Of a DNA stretch of 12,377 nt, positions 1 through 5,833 are shown piece by piece. Positions within the stretch are counted from its first letter, which is position 1. Every line of letters begins with the position of its first letter. The stretch covers positions 1 to 12,377 of the forward strand of contig DEWC01000117.1 of the NCBI GenBank assembly GCA_002363095.1. Reading direction: 5' to 3'. Position numbers and translations under genes: made by a program. This DNA comes from Ruminococcaceae bacterium UBA3220. Lineage in GTDB: Bacteria; Bacillota; Clostridia; Oscillospirales; Acutalibacteraceae. The notes beneath the pieces are model-generated. The model saw only the letters and a program-made list of their open reading frames with translations, searched no databases and was not told the origin of the DNA.

Positions 1-83
1 CGTTAGCCGTTATTCTGCCCTGCGGAGCTCGGACTTTCCTCACAAGCATTTAAATGCCTGCGCAACCGTGTAGTCGACTCGCT
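1..83 (-). ncRNA. rnpB: RNase P RNA, 5' part (cut by the window edge)
   Basis: This is the catalytic RNA of ribonuclease P, which matures tRNA 5' ends. Read on the minus strand, the segment contains the universally conserved CR-I block GAGGAAAGUCC (complement of 31-41), followed by the CUCC...CAGGGCAG and UAACGGCUAACG elements typical of bacterial RNase P RNAs. A perfect palindrome GCATTTAAATGC (46-57) just before CR-I fits the P3 hairpin. The 5' end at about 83 is inferred from the promoter -10 box at 90-95. Only about 83 of the usual 350-400 nucleotides are inside the window; the rest lies to the left. Confidence 0.9.
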
Positions 84-89
84 ATGATT

Positions 90-118
90 AGTATACCATA
101 AATTACCGTTTGTGTCAA
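90..118 (-). promoter_or_regulatory. Promoter of rnpB
   Basis: On the minus strand there is a perfect -35 box TTGACA (complement of 113-118), a 17-base spacer, and a -10 box TATACT (complement of 90-95) preceded by TGG, an extended -10-like context. Transcription should start near 82-84, which fits the expected 5' end of RNase P RNA. The strength suits a highly expressed stable RNA. Confidence 0.88.
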
Positions 119-180
119 AACCGAAGTTTTTTCATATTATATCTTGAAGATTTTAATTCGAATTTTTGAGGTGGTAATCA

Positions 181-1257
181 ATGGAAAAAGTGAATGATAA
201 ATATTTTTTGGCTGCAAATTCATATTCGGGGTTCGTTTCAAAATTTTATGATAACTATTTCCCCGAAAAAGGATATCGGGTTTTCATAATAAAGGGCGGT
301 CCCGGAACCGGCAAATCCTTTTTTATGAAAACAATAGCAAAAAGGGCCGCAGAGAAAGGTATGAAGGTATCTGAATGTCCCTGTTCAAGCGACCCCGACT
401 CGCTTGACGGAGTAATCATTGACGATATCAAAACCGTTTTTTTTGACGGCACTTCTCCGCATATTGTTGAAGCCAAATATCCCGGAGTGTGCGAAAACAT
501 AATTGACCTCGGAAAATTTTGGGACACAGAGGCGCTGCGAAAAAACCGTTACGACATTATTTCGGCTTCAAACATTAACGCCGCGTTTCACAAAACTGCT
601 TCCCTATATCTTTCGGCGTGCGGAGAAATAAAAAAAGACAGCCTTAAAACGGCAAAGTCATACACAAATAACGAAAAGGTTATTATGTACGCCAAAACTT
701 TATGCAAAAAACTTATTCCCGAAAAATGCTCCGGATACGGGTTTGAACATATACGGTTTATCGAAGGCACAACCCCGAAAGGAACGGTTACTTTTCCTCA
801 ATCTATTACCGAAAACGCAGAAAGAATAATTGCGATTAGCGACGATTGCGGGTCGGCGTCGTCAATGATTTGCGAATATGTTCGGCGGTATGCACTTATG
901 GGTGGATATGAGATTATAACCCTGAAAAATCCATATCTGCCTGAAGCTCTAACCGACCATATTCTTATTCCGGAGTTGAAACTCGCGGTTGTAACCGAAA
1001 ACAAAAGCATCAAGTTTTCAGGGGATATTACCCGTATCAATTCCAGAAGATTTTTCAACGCAAAAGAAAAATCAAAGAGAAAAGCGCGCATTTCCTTTAA
1101 TCAAAAGGTTGAAAAAGAATTGCTCTCATCGGCAACGGAAATGCTTGAAAAGGCGAAACAATCGCACGATTGCCTTGAAAAATACTATATAGATTCGATG
1201 GATTTTAAAGCACTTGACGATTTTTGCCGAAGTTTTATAGATAATTTATTAAAATGA
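181..1257 (+). CDS. Double-domain P-loop ATPase of unknown function (PRK06851-like)
   Basis: A 358-residue soluble protein resembling an uncharacterised ATPase family of Clostridia and Bacilli that I know as PRK06851. The family is recalled, not searched. The first half has a perfect Walker A motif GGPGTGKS (residues 39-46), then CSSDPDSLDG (68-77) and a DGT.PH segment (89-94), all typical of the family. The second half repeats the same layout in register: RIIAIS at 215-220 matches RVFIIK at 33-38, and ILIPELKLAVV (261-271) matches VIIDDIKTVFF (78-88). Its P-loop is degenerate (DDCGSAS, 221-227) and lacks the catalytic Lys. The ATG follows a GAGGTGG ribosome site (168-174). It is divergent from rnpB; a weak -10-like TATTAT at 135-140 may drive it. 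Substrate and cellular role are unknown. Confidence 0.7.
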   Translation: MEKVNDKYFLAANSYSGFVSKFYDNYFPEKGYRVFIIKGGPGTGKSFFMKTIAKRAAEKGMKVSECPCSSDPDSLDGVIIDDIKTVFFDGTSPHIVEAKYPGVCENIIDLGKFWDTEALRKNRYDIISASNINAAFHKTASLYLSACGEIKKDSLKTAKSYTNNEKVIMYAKTLCKKLIPEKCSGYGFEHIRFIEGTTPKGTVTFPQSITENAERIIAISDDCGSASSMICEYVRRYALMGGYEIITLKNPYLPEALTDHILIPELKLAVVTENKSIKFSGDITRINSRRFFNAKEKSKRKARISFNQKVEKELLSSATEMLEKAKQSHDCLEKYYIDSMDFKALDDFCRSFIDNLLK

Positions 1258-1281
1258 GGAAAAAATACTATCGGTGATTTT

Positions 1282-1650
1282 TTGAAAACCGATAAAATTA
1301 AAGGACATTTGATTGATTTTGGCTTGGGTGCGGTAACCGGCTTTATAAACGGCATTTTCGGTTCCGGGGGAGGAATGGTTGCCGTCCCCCTGCTCACTAA
1401 AAAAGGGATGGAGCAAAAGCAGGCGCATCGAAATGCCGTTGCCGTTTTGCTTCCCGTTTCGGCAATCAGCGCCTTTCTTTATGTTTATAAAGACATAGTT
1501 TCTCCACTGGACGCATTAGAATATTTGCCGGGTGGAATAACAGGCGCAGTTGCCGGGACTCTGATTATCAGTAAAATATCGCCGAAGCTGCTAAAAGGCA
1601 TCTTCGGTGGTTTTATGGTTTATGCAGGCGTTCGCCTGCTTTTAAGATGA
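1282..1650 (+). CDS. Half-size TSUP (TauE/SafE) membrane protein, first of a pair
   Basis: A 122-residue membrane protein with about four predicted transmembrane segments (roughly 10-33, 46-68, 77-98, 103-121). The glycine-rich stretch GFINGIFGSGGGMVAVPLL (20-38) is the signature of the TSUP family (TauE/SafE, formerly DUF81), implicated in export of sulfite, sulfoacetate and other anions. Full-length members have about 250 residues built from two such repeats, so this is one repeat only. The stop overlaps the start of the second half by ATGA, implying coupled translation and a heteromeric transporter. The called start is TTG at 1282, but the AGGA ribosome site at 1257-1260 is better placed for an ATC codon at 1270 in the same frame, so the exact start is uncertain. 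The substrate cannot be told from the sequence. Confidence 0.8.
   Translation: MKTDKIKGHLIDFGLGAVTGFINGIFGSGGGMVAVPLLTKKGMEQKQAHRNAVAVLLPVSAISAFLYVYKDIVSPLDALEYLPGGITGAVAGTLIISKISPKLLKGIFGGFMVYAGVRLLLR
1624..1643 (+). terminator. Hairpin with T-run at the 3' end of the first TSUP gene
   Basis: GCAGGC (1624-1629), loop GTTC, GCCTGC (1634-1639), then TTTT. It is a perfect six-base-pair stem, and the loop-closing G-C could extend it to seven. It lies inside the last codons of the first TSUP half. The T-run is short, so termination would be weak on its own. Confidence 0.4.
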
Positions 1651-2048
1651 CGCTCAAAGCCCTCTTGGCAGGGCTTTTTTCAGGTTTGCTTGCAAGTATG
1701 GGCCTTGGAGGGGGCTCGGTTCTTGTTCTTTATCTTGTTTTGTTTAACAACTACCCGCAATTAAAAGCAGGCGGCACCAATCTCTTGTTCTTTATTCCTA
1801 TCGCACTGATATCTGTTATCATATACACGGTAAAAAAACAAATACGCTATAACGACATAATCCTTATTATTTCGGGAGGCGTTTTAGGTTGCATTGCAGG
1901 AATTAGTTTATCCCCTTATTTCGGTAACGGTATTATCAAAAAAGCGTTCGGTTTGTTTATCTGTATTCTCGGAATTAAAGAAATTATAAATACAGTAAAA
2001 CTTTACTTGAAAAAGGAACAAGATAGTGATATAATCTTTAAAGAATAA
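1647..2048 (+). CDS. Half-size TSUP (TauE/SafE) membrane protein, second of a pair
   Basis: A 133-residue membrane protein with about four transmembrane segments (roughly 3-32, 42-63, 70-88, 97-118) and a basic C-terminal tail. The start region, with GLLASMGLGGGSVLVLYL, carries the same glycine-rich TSUP repeat signature as its partner, so the two ORFs correspond to the N- and C-terminal repeats of a normal TauE/SafE permease. The ATG overlaps the preceding TGA (ATGA, 1647-1650) and there is no separate Shine-Dalgarno site, which points to translational coupling. A terminator-like hairpin lies within codons 4-12. The last 14 codons contain the promoter of lexA. A split transporter is more likely than a frameshifted one because the second half has a natural start at a coupled junction. 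Confidence 0.8.
   Translation: MTLKALLAGLFSGLLASMGLGGGSVLVLYLVLFNNYPQLKAGGTNLLFFIPIALISVIIYTVKKQIRYNDIILIISGGVLGCIAGISLSPYFGNGIIKKAFGLFICILGIKEIINTVKLYLKKEQDSDIIFKE
1656..1680 (+). terminator. Terminator-like hairpin inside the second TSUP gene
   Basis: AAAGCCCT (1656-1663), six-base loop, AGGGCTTT (1670-1677), continuing as TTT to 1680. The eight-pair stem followed by a T-rich tract has the shape of an intrinsic terminator, yet it lies six bases after the ATGA junction and encodes residues 4-12 of the second half-transporter. It may act as a translation-sensitive attenuator; that role is inference. Confidence 0.5.
2007..2035 (+). promoter_or_regulatory. Promoter of lexA
   Basis: A -35 box TTGAAA (2007-2012), exactly 17 bases, and a consensus -10 box TATAAT (2030-2035) with the extended TGA element at 2027-2029. 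The predicted start is near 2042. It sits inside the 3' end of the second TSUP gene. Confidence 0.85.
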
Positions 2049-2055
2049 ATGTTCG
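2042..2055 (+). promoter_or_regulatory. Candidate LexA operator (SOS box)
   Basis: AGAATAAATGTTCG matches the Gram-positive LexA consensus CGAACN4GTTCG at 8 of 10 defined positions, with an intact right half-site GTTCG. It begins at the predicted transcription start, seven bases after the -10 box, where a bound repressor would block initiation. This fits the usual LexA autorepression. Confidence 0.65.
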
Positions 2056-2088
2056 ATTTTTCATTTTTAAGAAGGTGAGCGTTGATTT

Positions 2089-2676
2089 ATGAACAAGACT
2101 CCGCTTAATGAAAAACAAAATGCCGTTTACAACTTTTTGGTTCACCGCCTCTCAAACGGCGTTCCCCCTTCGGTGAGGGAGATTTGCCATGCCACCGGTA
2201 TCAAATCAACCTCAACCGTTCATTCAATTTTAACCGCGCTTGAAGAATACGGTTACATAACGCGCGACCCCAAGTTTTCCCGCGCGATACGAATTGCTAA
2301 CGAATTCGATTCCTCATTCGTACCCGTCGTAGGTAAGGTAACTGCCGGAAAACCGATTCTTGCGGTTGAAGAAATCGAGAATTACATTCCCTATCCCGTC
2401 AAGAATGCCGACGGGCTTTTTGCATTAAAGGTTTCGGGATACAGTATGAAGGATATCGGTATTCTTGACGGAGACATCGTTATCGCCGATAAAAACAAGA
2501 CCTGCAAAAGCGGTGATATCATTATCGGTATGGATGATGAAAGCGCCACAGTTAAAAGGTTGCTTATAAAAGACGGACAGGTCATTTTTATGCCTGAGAA
2601 CCCCGATTTTGAACCTATATATCCCGAAAAACCGGCTGTTCTCGGCAAGGTTATCGGATGTTACAGAAAGTACTGA
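2089..2676 (+). CDS. lexA: LexA, SOS response repressor and self-cleaving protease
   Basis: A 195-residue LexA, close to the usual 200. The N-terminal winged helix-turn-helix (about 1-65, with PPSVREICHATGIKSTSTVH around 26-45) binds SOS boxes. A linker is followed by the S24 peptidase domain. The self-cleavage bond Ala86-Gly87 lies in VTAGKP, the nucleophile Ser119 in SGYSM, and the general base Lys156 in ATVKRL; all the key residues are present, so the protein should be cleaved when activated by RecA on single-stranded DNA. The ATG follows GAAGGTG (2071-2077). It has its own promoter and a candidate LexA box at the start site, so it is probably autoregulated. rnhA follows after 12 bases, with no terminator between. 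Confidence 0.97.
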   Translation: MNKTPLNEKQNAVYNFLVHRLSNGVPPSVREICHATGIKSTSTVHSILTALEEYGYITRDPKFSRAIRIANEFDSSFVPVVGKVTAGKPILAVEEIENYIPYPVKNADGLFALKVSGYSMKDIGILDGDIVIADKNKTCKSGDIIIGMDDESATVKRLLIKDGQVIFMPENPDFEPIYPEKPAVLGKVIGCYRKY

Positions 2677-2688
2677 TTTGTTTTATAT

Positions 2689-3147
2689 ATGAGAAAAAGG
2701 ATTGAAATTTTTACCGACGGCGCCTGCTCCGGCAACCCGGGTCCAGGCGGATACGGAGCCATACTAAGATATAACGGGCGCGAAAAAGAGATTTCGGGCG
2801 GCGAAACAAACACCACCAACAACCGTATGGAACTGACCGCCGTTATAAAGGCGCTTGAAGCGCTTAAAGAGCCTTGCGATGTTGTACTGACAACCGATTC
2901 AAAATATGTTGCCGACGGTGTTAACAACGGTTGGGCGGCGTCGTGGAAACGAAACGGCTGGCGAAAAGCCGATAAAAAACCCGCTCTCAATCCCGATTTA
3001 TGGGATACACTTTTGGAATTGCTTAATAAACACCGTGTAACAATCAATTGGGTTAAAGGCCATGCCGGGCATCCTGAAAATGAGCGTTGTGATTTTTTGG
3101 CGGTGTCATATTATAAAAAACTTGCGGAGAAAAACAATGAAAAATGA
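2689..3147 (+). CDS. rnhA: Ribonuclease HI
   Basis: A 152-residue type 1 RNase H that cleaves the RNA strand of RNA-DNA hybrids during replication and R-loop removal. The start FTDGACSGNPGPGGYG (8-23) is characteristic. The catalytic carboxylates D10, E48 (in NRMEL) and D70 (in TTDSKY), together with H125 (VKGHAGH) and D135, match the E. coli enzyme (D10, E48, D70, H124, D134). The length is also like E. coli, including the basic W.K..GW region (85-92) of the handle. The ATG lacks a clear Shine-Dalgarno site and lies 12 bases after the lexA stop, so translation probably depends on lexA. The end overlaps the start of queT by 11 bases. Linkage to lexA puts it potentially under SOS control. Confidence 0.96.
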   Translation: MRKRIEIFTDGACSGNPGPGGYGAILRYNGREKEISGGETNTTNNRMELTAVIKALEALKEPCDVVLTTDSKYVADGVNNGWAASWKRNGWRKADKKPALNPDLWDTLLELLNKHRVTINWVKGHAGHPENERCDFLAVSYYKKLAEKNNEK

Positions 3148-3643
3148 CAAAAAAACGCTTTATCAAATTGCATTCGGGGCGCTAATCGCGGCGCTGTATT
3201 CGGCGCTCACATATGCTTTTGCCCCGATTTCTTATAACGCGGTCCAGTTTCGCATCTCGGAGGTGCTTACCATACTTCCCTGCTTTACCCCTGCCGCTAT
3301 ACCGGGACTGACTGTCGGATGTATAATCGCAAACATCGGTTCTTTTAATCCCATCGATATGGTAGTAGGTACTTTTGCCACCCTGCTGGCGGCGATTGCA
3401 ACATATCTTTTCCGCAATGTTAAAATAAAAGGTATTCCTTTCATTTCCTTTCTTGCCCCGGTTGTTTTTAACGGAATCATTGTCGGACTCGAAATTGCAA
3501 TAGTATTTGTCAAAAACATAAAGACATTTCCCGTAAATGCACTCTGGGTTGCGCTCGGGGAATTAGTTGTGGTTTTTGTCCTCGGAATTCCGCTTTATCT
3601 GCTGCTCCGAAATCACAAAGATATATTTGATAAAAAGTTTTAA
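3137..3643 (+). CDS. queT: QueT-family ECF transporter substrate-binding component
   Basis: A 168-residue integral membrane protein with about five or six hydrophobic segments. The stretch FAPISYNAVQFRISEVLTIL, followed by PCFTPAAIPGLTVGC, is the hallmark of the QueT family, the membrane S component of energy-coupling-factor importers predicted to take up queuosine precursors such as preQ1 or preQ0. It would work with the shared ECF ATPases and T protein encoded elsewhere. I chose the ATG at 3137 because a GGAG site (3126-3129) precedes it by 7 bases and homology begins there; a longer frame from 3062 would run through rnhA. It overlaps the rnhA stop. There is no preQ1 riboswitch, since there is no leader space. 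The substrate is inferred from the family. Confidence 0.85.
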   Translation: MKNDKKTLYQIAFGALIAALYSALTYAFAPISYNAVQFRISEVLTILPCFTPAAIPGLTVGCIIANIGSFNPIDMVVGTFATLLAAIATYLFRNVKIKGIPFISFLAPVVFNGIIVGLEIAIVFVKNIKTFPVNALWVALGELVVVFVLGIPLYLLLRNHKDIFDKKF

Positions 3644-3677
3644 CAAGATTTCTTTTAGGAAAGATTCGGCGATTATT

Positions 3678-3950
3678 ATGAATATTTTTTTATTCTCTTT
3701 CGTATTCGGAATAATTCAAATCCTTCTGCTTCGTTTTCTTATTTGGTCTGTGACTAAAAAGAACGGATATTTAGTGCTTGCGCTGTTTCTTATAAAGTTT
3801 ACGCTTTACGGATTAGGCATAGCAAGATTTATGTTCCGATATCTTGAATATGTTTCATATGTGGCGTTCGGTTATATAATCGGTATGATTTTAACCGCGT
3901 TTTCGCTCTTTATATACACTGCGTTTTTCAGCAAAGAAAATAAAGAATAG
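3678..3950 (+). CDS. Small membrane protein in the atpI position
   Basis: A 90-residue, very hydrophobic protein with three likely transmembrane segments (about 3-24, 31-48, 58-84) and a short charged tail ending KENKE. It stands directly before atpB, where many bacteria encode AtpI (subunit I), a small membrane factor that helps c-ring assembly or stability. Sequence similarity to AtpI is not obvious to me and the usual four helices are not clear, so the assignment rests on position, size and hydrophobicity. I chose the ATG at 3678; the only ribosome-site-like sequence (AGGAAAG, 3657-3663) is 14 bases away, so expression may be weak. A longer in-frame form starting at 3567 would overlap queT by about 77 bases and is unlikely. 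Confidence 0.5.
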   Translation: MNIFLFSFVFGIIQILLLRFLIWSVTKKNGYLVLALFLIKFTLYGLGIARFMFRYLEYVSYVAFGYIIGMILTAFSLFIYTAFFSKENKE

Positions 3951-3970
3951 TTATTCGGAGATGACATAGA

Positions 3971-4858
3971 TTGACACAGATTATTCTGCTTTGCATTTCT
4001 GCCGTTTCGCTATGTTTCGGTTTTATCGGGCTGGCATTTGCAAAATCTTCAAAAACGGCAAACGGCGATGATAAAAAAGCAAAAAAGAGAAAGCGTCTAT
4101 CAATTGCTTTGACCCTTTTCGGAGGCTGGCTTTTAATCGGAACGCTCGTTTCAATGTTCAGCGCAAAAAAAGCCGGACTTAAAATCGAATTTGCCCTTTT
4201 CAGCGATAGAATTTCGATATTCGGGTTTTCGATAGCAAAGACGGTTGTTATATCGTTTTGCATAACCGGAACGGTTTTGATTTTGGGAACTGTTTTCAGG
4301 TTGTTTGTTTTTCCGAAGTTTTCGCCCGACGACCCGAAAGGATTTCAAAATGTTATCGAAATTGCCGTTGAGGCAATGGAAAATTTTGCCAAAAACAGTC
4401 TTCTTGACTATTCGGGACAATTAGCGCCGTATATGTTTACTCTGGCGGTTTATATGATTTTTTCCGCCTTCACCGAACTTTTCGGACTGAGAGCGCCGAC
4501 ATCCGACCTTACTTCGACCTTTGCGATGGGACTTATAACCTTCTTTCTCATTAACTACTACGGTATTAAGAAAAAAGGCGTTGCCGGCAGAATTAAAGGT
4601 ATGGCAAAGCCGACTCCGCTCGTATTTCCGATGAAGATTTTAAGCGATGTTGCCGTGCCCGTTTCGCTCGCCTGCCGCTTATTCGGTAATATGCTCGGCG
4701 GAATGATAGTTATGGATTTGCTTAAATCTGTTCTCGGCGGCTACGCCGTTGGAATCCCTCCTGTTGCGGGGCTCTATTTCAATCTTTTCCACCCTGCCAT
4801 TCAAACTTATATATTTATAATCCTTTCAATGACCTTTATTAACGAAGCCATTGAATGA
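3971..4858 (+). CDS. atpB: ATP synthase Fo subunit a, with N-terminal extension
   Basis: The 295-residue ion-channel subunit of Fo, which conducts the coupling ion to and from the c-ring. The core is clear: RAPTSDLTSTFA (174-185), the essential Arg236 in LACRLFGNMLGG (equivalent to E. coli R210), and a C-terminal helix with Gln278 in HPAIQTYIFI. Most bacterial a subunits have 220-270 residues. Here about 70 residues precede the normal start region: one transmembrane helix (3-24), a strongly basic loop with KKAKKRKR (35-42), and a second helix (44-64). The start is TTG at 3971, ten bases after GGAG (3957-3960). It is followed by atpE after 30 bases. Confidence 0.95.
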   Translation: MTQIILLCISAVSLCFGFIGLAFAKSSKTANGDDKKAKKRKRLSIALTLFGGWLLIGTLVSMFSAKKAGLKIEFALFSDRISIFGFSIAKTVVISFCITGTVLILGTVFRLFVFPKFSPDDPKGFQNVIEIAVEAMENFAKNSLLDYSGQLAPYMFTLAVYMIFSAFTELFGLRAPTSDLTSTFAMGLITFFLINYYGIKKKGVAGRIKGMAKPTPLVFPMKILSDVAVPVSLACRLFGNMLGGMIVMDLLKSVLGGYAVGIPPVAGLYFNLFHPAIQTYIFIILSMTFINEAIE

Positions 4859-4888
4859 AATAACATTTAAATCAAAGGAGATATAATT

Positions 4889-5098
4889 ATGAACGCATTA
4901 GGTGCAGGACTTGCCATGCTTACCGCTTTGGGCGCAGGATTTGGAATGTGCTTAGCCACGGCAAAGGCAGTTGAGGCGGTTGCCCGCCAACCGGAGGCAT
5001 CCGGAAAAATCAACTCAATTCTACTGCTTGGTTGTGCTTTGGCGGAATCTACCGCGATTTACGCATTTGTTGTCGCACTTGTACTTGCCGTTAAGTAA
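4889..5098 (+). CDS. atpE: ATP synthase Fo subunit c (rotor ring)
   Basis: A 69-residue hairpin of two membrane helices that assembles into the rotating ring. The polar loop carries ARQPE (32-36), and the ion-binding carboxylate is Glu53 in the second helix (LAESTAIYAF). It has a glycine-rich first helix, as in other c subunits, but is at the short end of the family. Residues Glu53, Ser54 and Tyr58 match the sodium-binding set of Ilyobacter tartaricus (E65, S66, Y70), while the glutamine of helix 1 (Q32 there) is Met20 here, so the ion used is uncertain. A good ribosome site AAAGGAG (4874-4880) lies 8 bases before the ATG, suiting the high copy number needed. Confidence 0.96.
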   Translation: MNALGAGLAMLTALGAGFGMCLATAKAVEAVARQPEASGKINSILLLGCALAESTAIYAFVVALVLAVK

Positions 5099-5112
5099 AG
5101 GGGTTATTTCTG

Positions 5113-5598
5113 ATGGATTTTAGCATTCCCGAACTTGCGGTTGATATTTTGCTTAACCTTTTAAACATCGGCATACTTTTTGTTATCGTGAAACTGCTCG
5201 TCTATAAACCGGTTAAGAAATTCCTGTCAGACCGCAACCAAAAAATCAAAAATGAAATTGAAGAAGCCCGAAAACTTCAGGACTCTGCCAACGAAACCCT
5301 TTCAAAAAAGAACGAGCTTATTGAAGAAGGACGGGCTAAGGGTGAAGCCGCCGCTTCCGAGATGTATAAAAAGGCTCAGGAAAAATCCGATGCCATAATA
5401 AAAAAGGCCAAAAGCGACGCTGAAAAAATCATTGCAAAAGCCAATGCGGAAGCTGATACAAGAAAGCAGGAAATCATCAAATCTTCAAGAAACGAGATTG
5501 CCGATTTGTCGATTGAGATTGCCGAAAAGATTCTTGAGAGAGAAGTCAGCAAAGAAGATAATCGACGAATTGCCGACGAATTCTTTAACGAGGTATAG
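5113..5598 (+). CDS. atpF: ATP synthase Fo subunit b (peripheral stalk)
   Basis: A 161-residue subunit b of ordinary length. One N-terminal membrane helix (about 8-29, LAVDILLNLLNIGILFVIV) is followed by VYKPVKKFLSDR, the usual junction, and a long charged alpha-helix (about 40-140) rich in Lys, Glu and Ala that dimerises as the outer stalk. The C-terminus (IEIAEKILEREVSKED, 134-149) is the region that contacts delta in other species. It starts at an ATG 9 bases after AAAGGGG, 14 bases after atpE, and ends 5 bases before the shortened delta gene. It shows no fusion to delta sequences, as it would in Actinobacteria. Confidence 0.95.
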   Translation: MDFSIPELAVDILLNLLNIGILFVIVKLLVYKPVKKFLSDRNQKIKNEIEEARKLQDSANETLSKKNELIEEGRAKGEAAASEMYKKAQEKSDAIIKKAKSDAEKIIAKANAEADTRKQEIIKSSRNEIADLSIEIAEKILEREVSKEDNRRIADEFFNEV

Positions 5599-5603
5599 CG
5601 ATT

Positions 5604-5819
5604 ATGAAAATTATTATAACCGTTCCCGATAATTCGTACGAAGATTTCTATGATGATATTTGCTCCGGCTTTAAGAAAAAATACGGAAACGATACCGAAT
5701 TTTTAAAACGCACAAGCAATTCTCTTATCGGGGGATTTTCCGCCGAGGTTAACGGAACTGTGTATGATACATCGGTTCGTGCAAAATTAAACGAAATTAA
5801 AAAGGCTATCAAAGGGTAG
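5604..5819 (+). CDS. atpH: ATP synthase F1 subunit delta, C-terminal domain only
   Basis: A 71-residue protein that matches only the C-terminal domain of delta (OSCP). KIIITVPDN at the start corresponds to the first strand of that domain, and SLIGGFSAEVNGTVYDTSVRAKL (40-62, key residues L41, G43, G44, F45, D55, S57, R59) is the conserved delta C-terminal signature. Normal delta has about 180 residues, with an N-terminal six-helix bundle that clamps the N-termini of the alpha subunits. That domain is missing: the gene starts 5 bases after atpF with its own ribosome site (GAGG, 5590-5593), and no frame nearby supplies it. It still sits in the usual delta place between b and alpha. It could be a natural mini-delta that binds subunit b; a separate partner elsewhere is possible. 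Confidence 0.85.
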   Translation: MKIIITVPDNSYEDFYDDICSGFKKKYGNDTEFLKRTSNSLIGGFSAEVNGTVYDTSVRAKLNEIKKAIKG

Positions 5820-5833
5820 TCCGGGGGTATTTT

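Noticed and set aside
2391..3047. Long minus-strand open frames opposite lexA and rnhA
   Set aside because: They lie opposite genes with full sets of catalytic residues, lack ribosome sites and resemble no family; they reflect codon bias of the real genes.
3062..3136. Longer form of QueT starting at 3062
   Set aside because: The added 25 residues are an out-of-frame reading of the rnhA active-site region. The ATG at 3137 has a well-spaced GGAG site and starts at the family homology.
3000..3140. A preQ1 riboswitch upstream of queT
   Set aside because: queT overlaps rnhA, so there is no untranslated leader to hold one, and no preQ1-type pseudoknot sequence is apparent.
3950..4000. TTGACA at 3971-3976 as a -35 box for the atp genes
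   Set aside because: No acceptable -10 box lies 16-19 bases downstream (CATTTC is found), and the sequence is already explained as the TTG start and next codon of atpB.
5432..5632. An overlapping open frame that might hold the missing N-terminal domain of delta by frameshift
   Set aside because: Its translation is basic, low in hydrophobic pattern and unlike the delta helical bundle. It is an out-of-frame reading of atpF, whose own frame is clearly real up to its stop at 5598.
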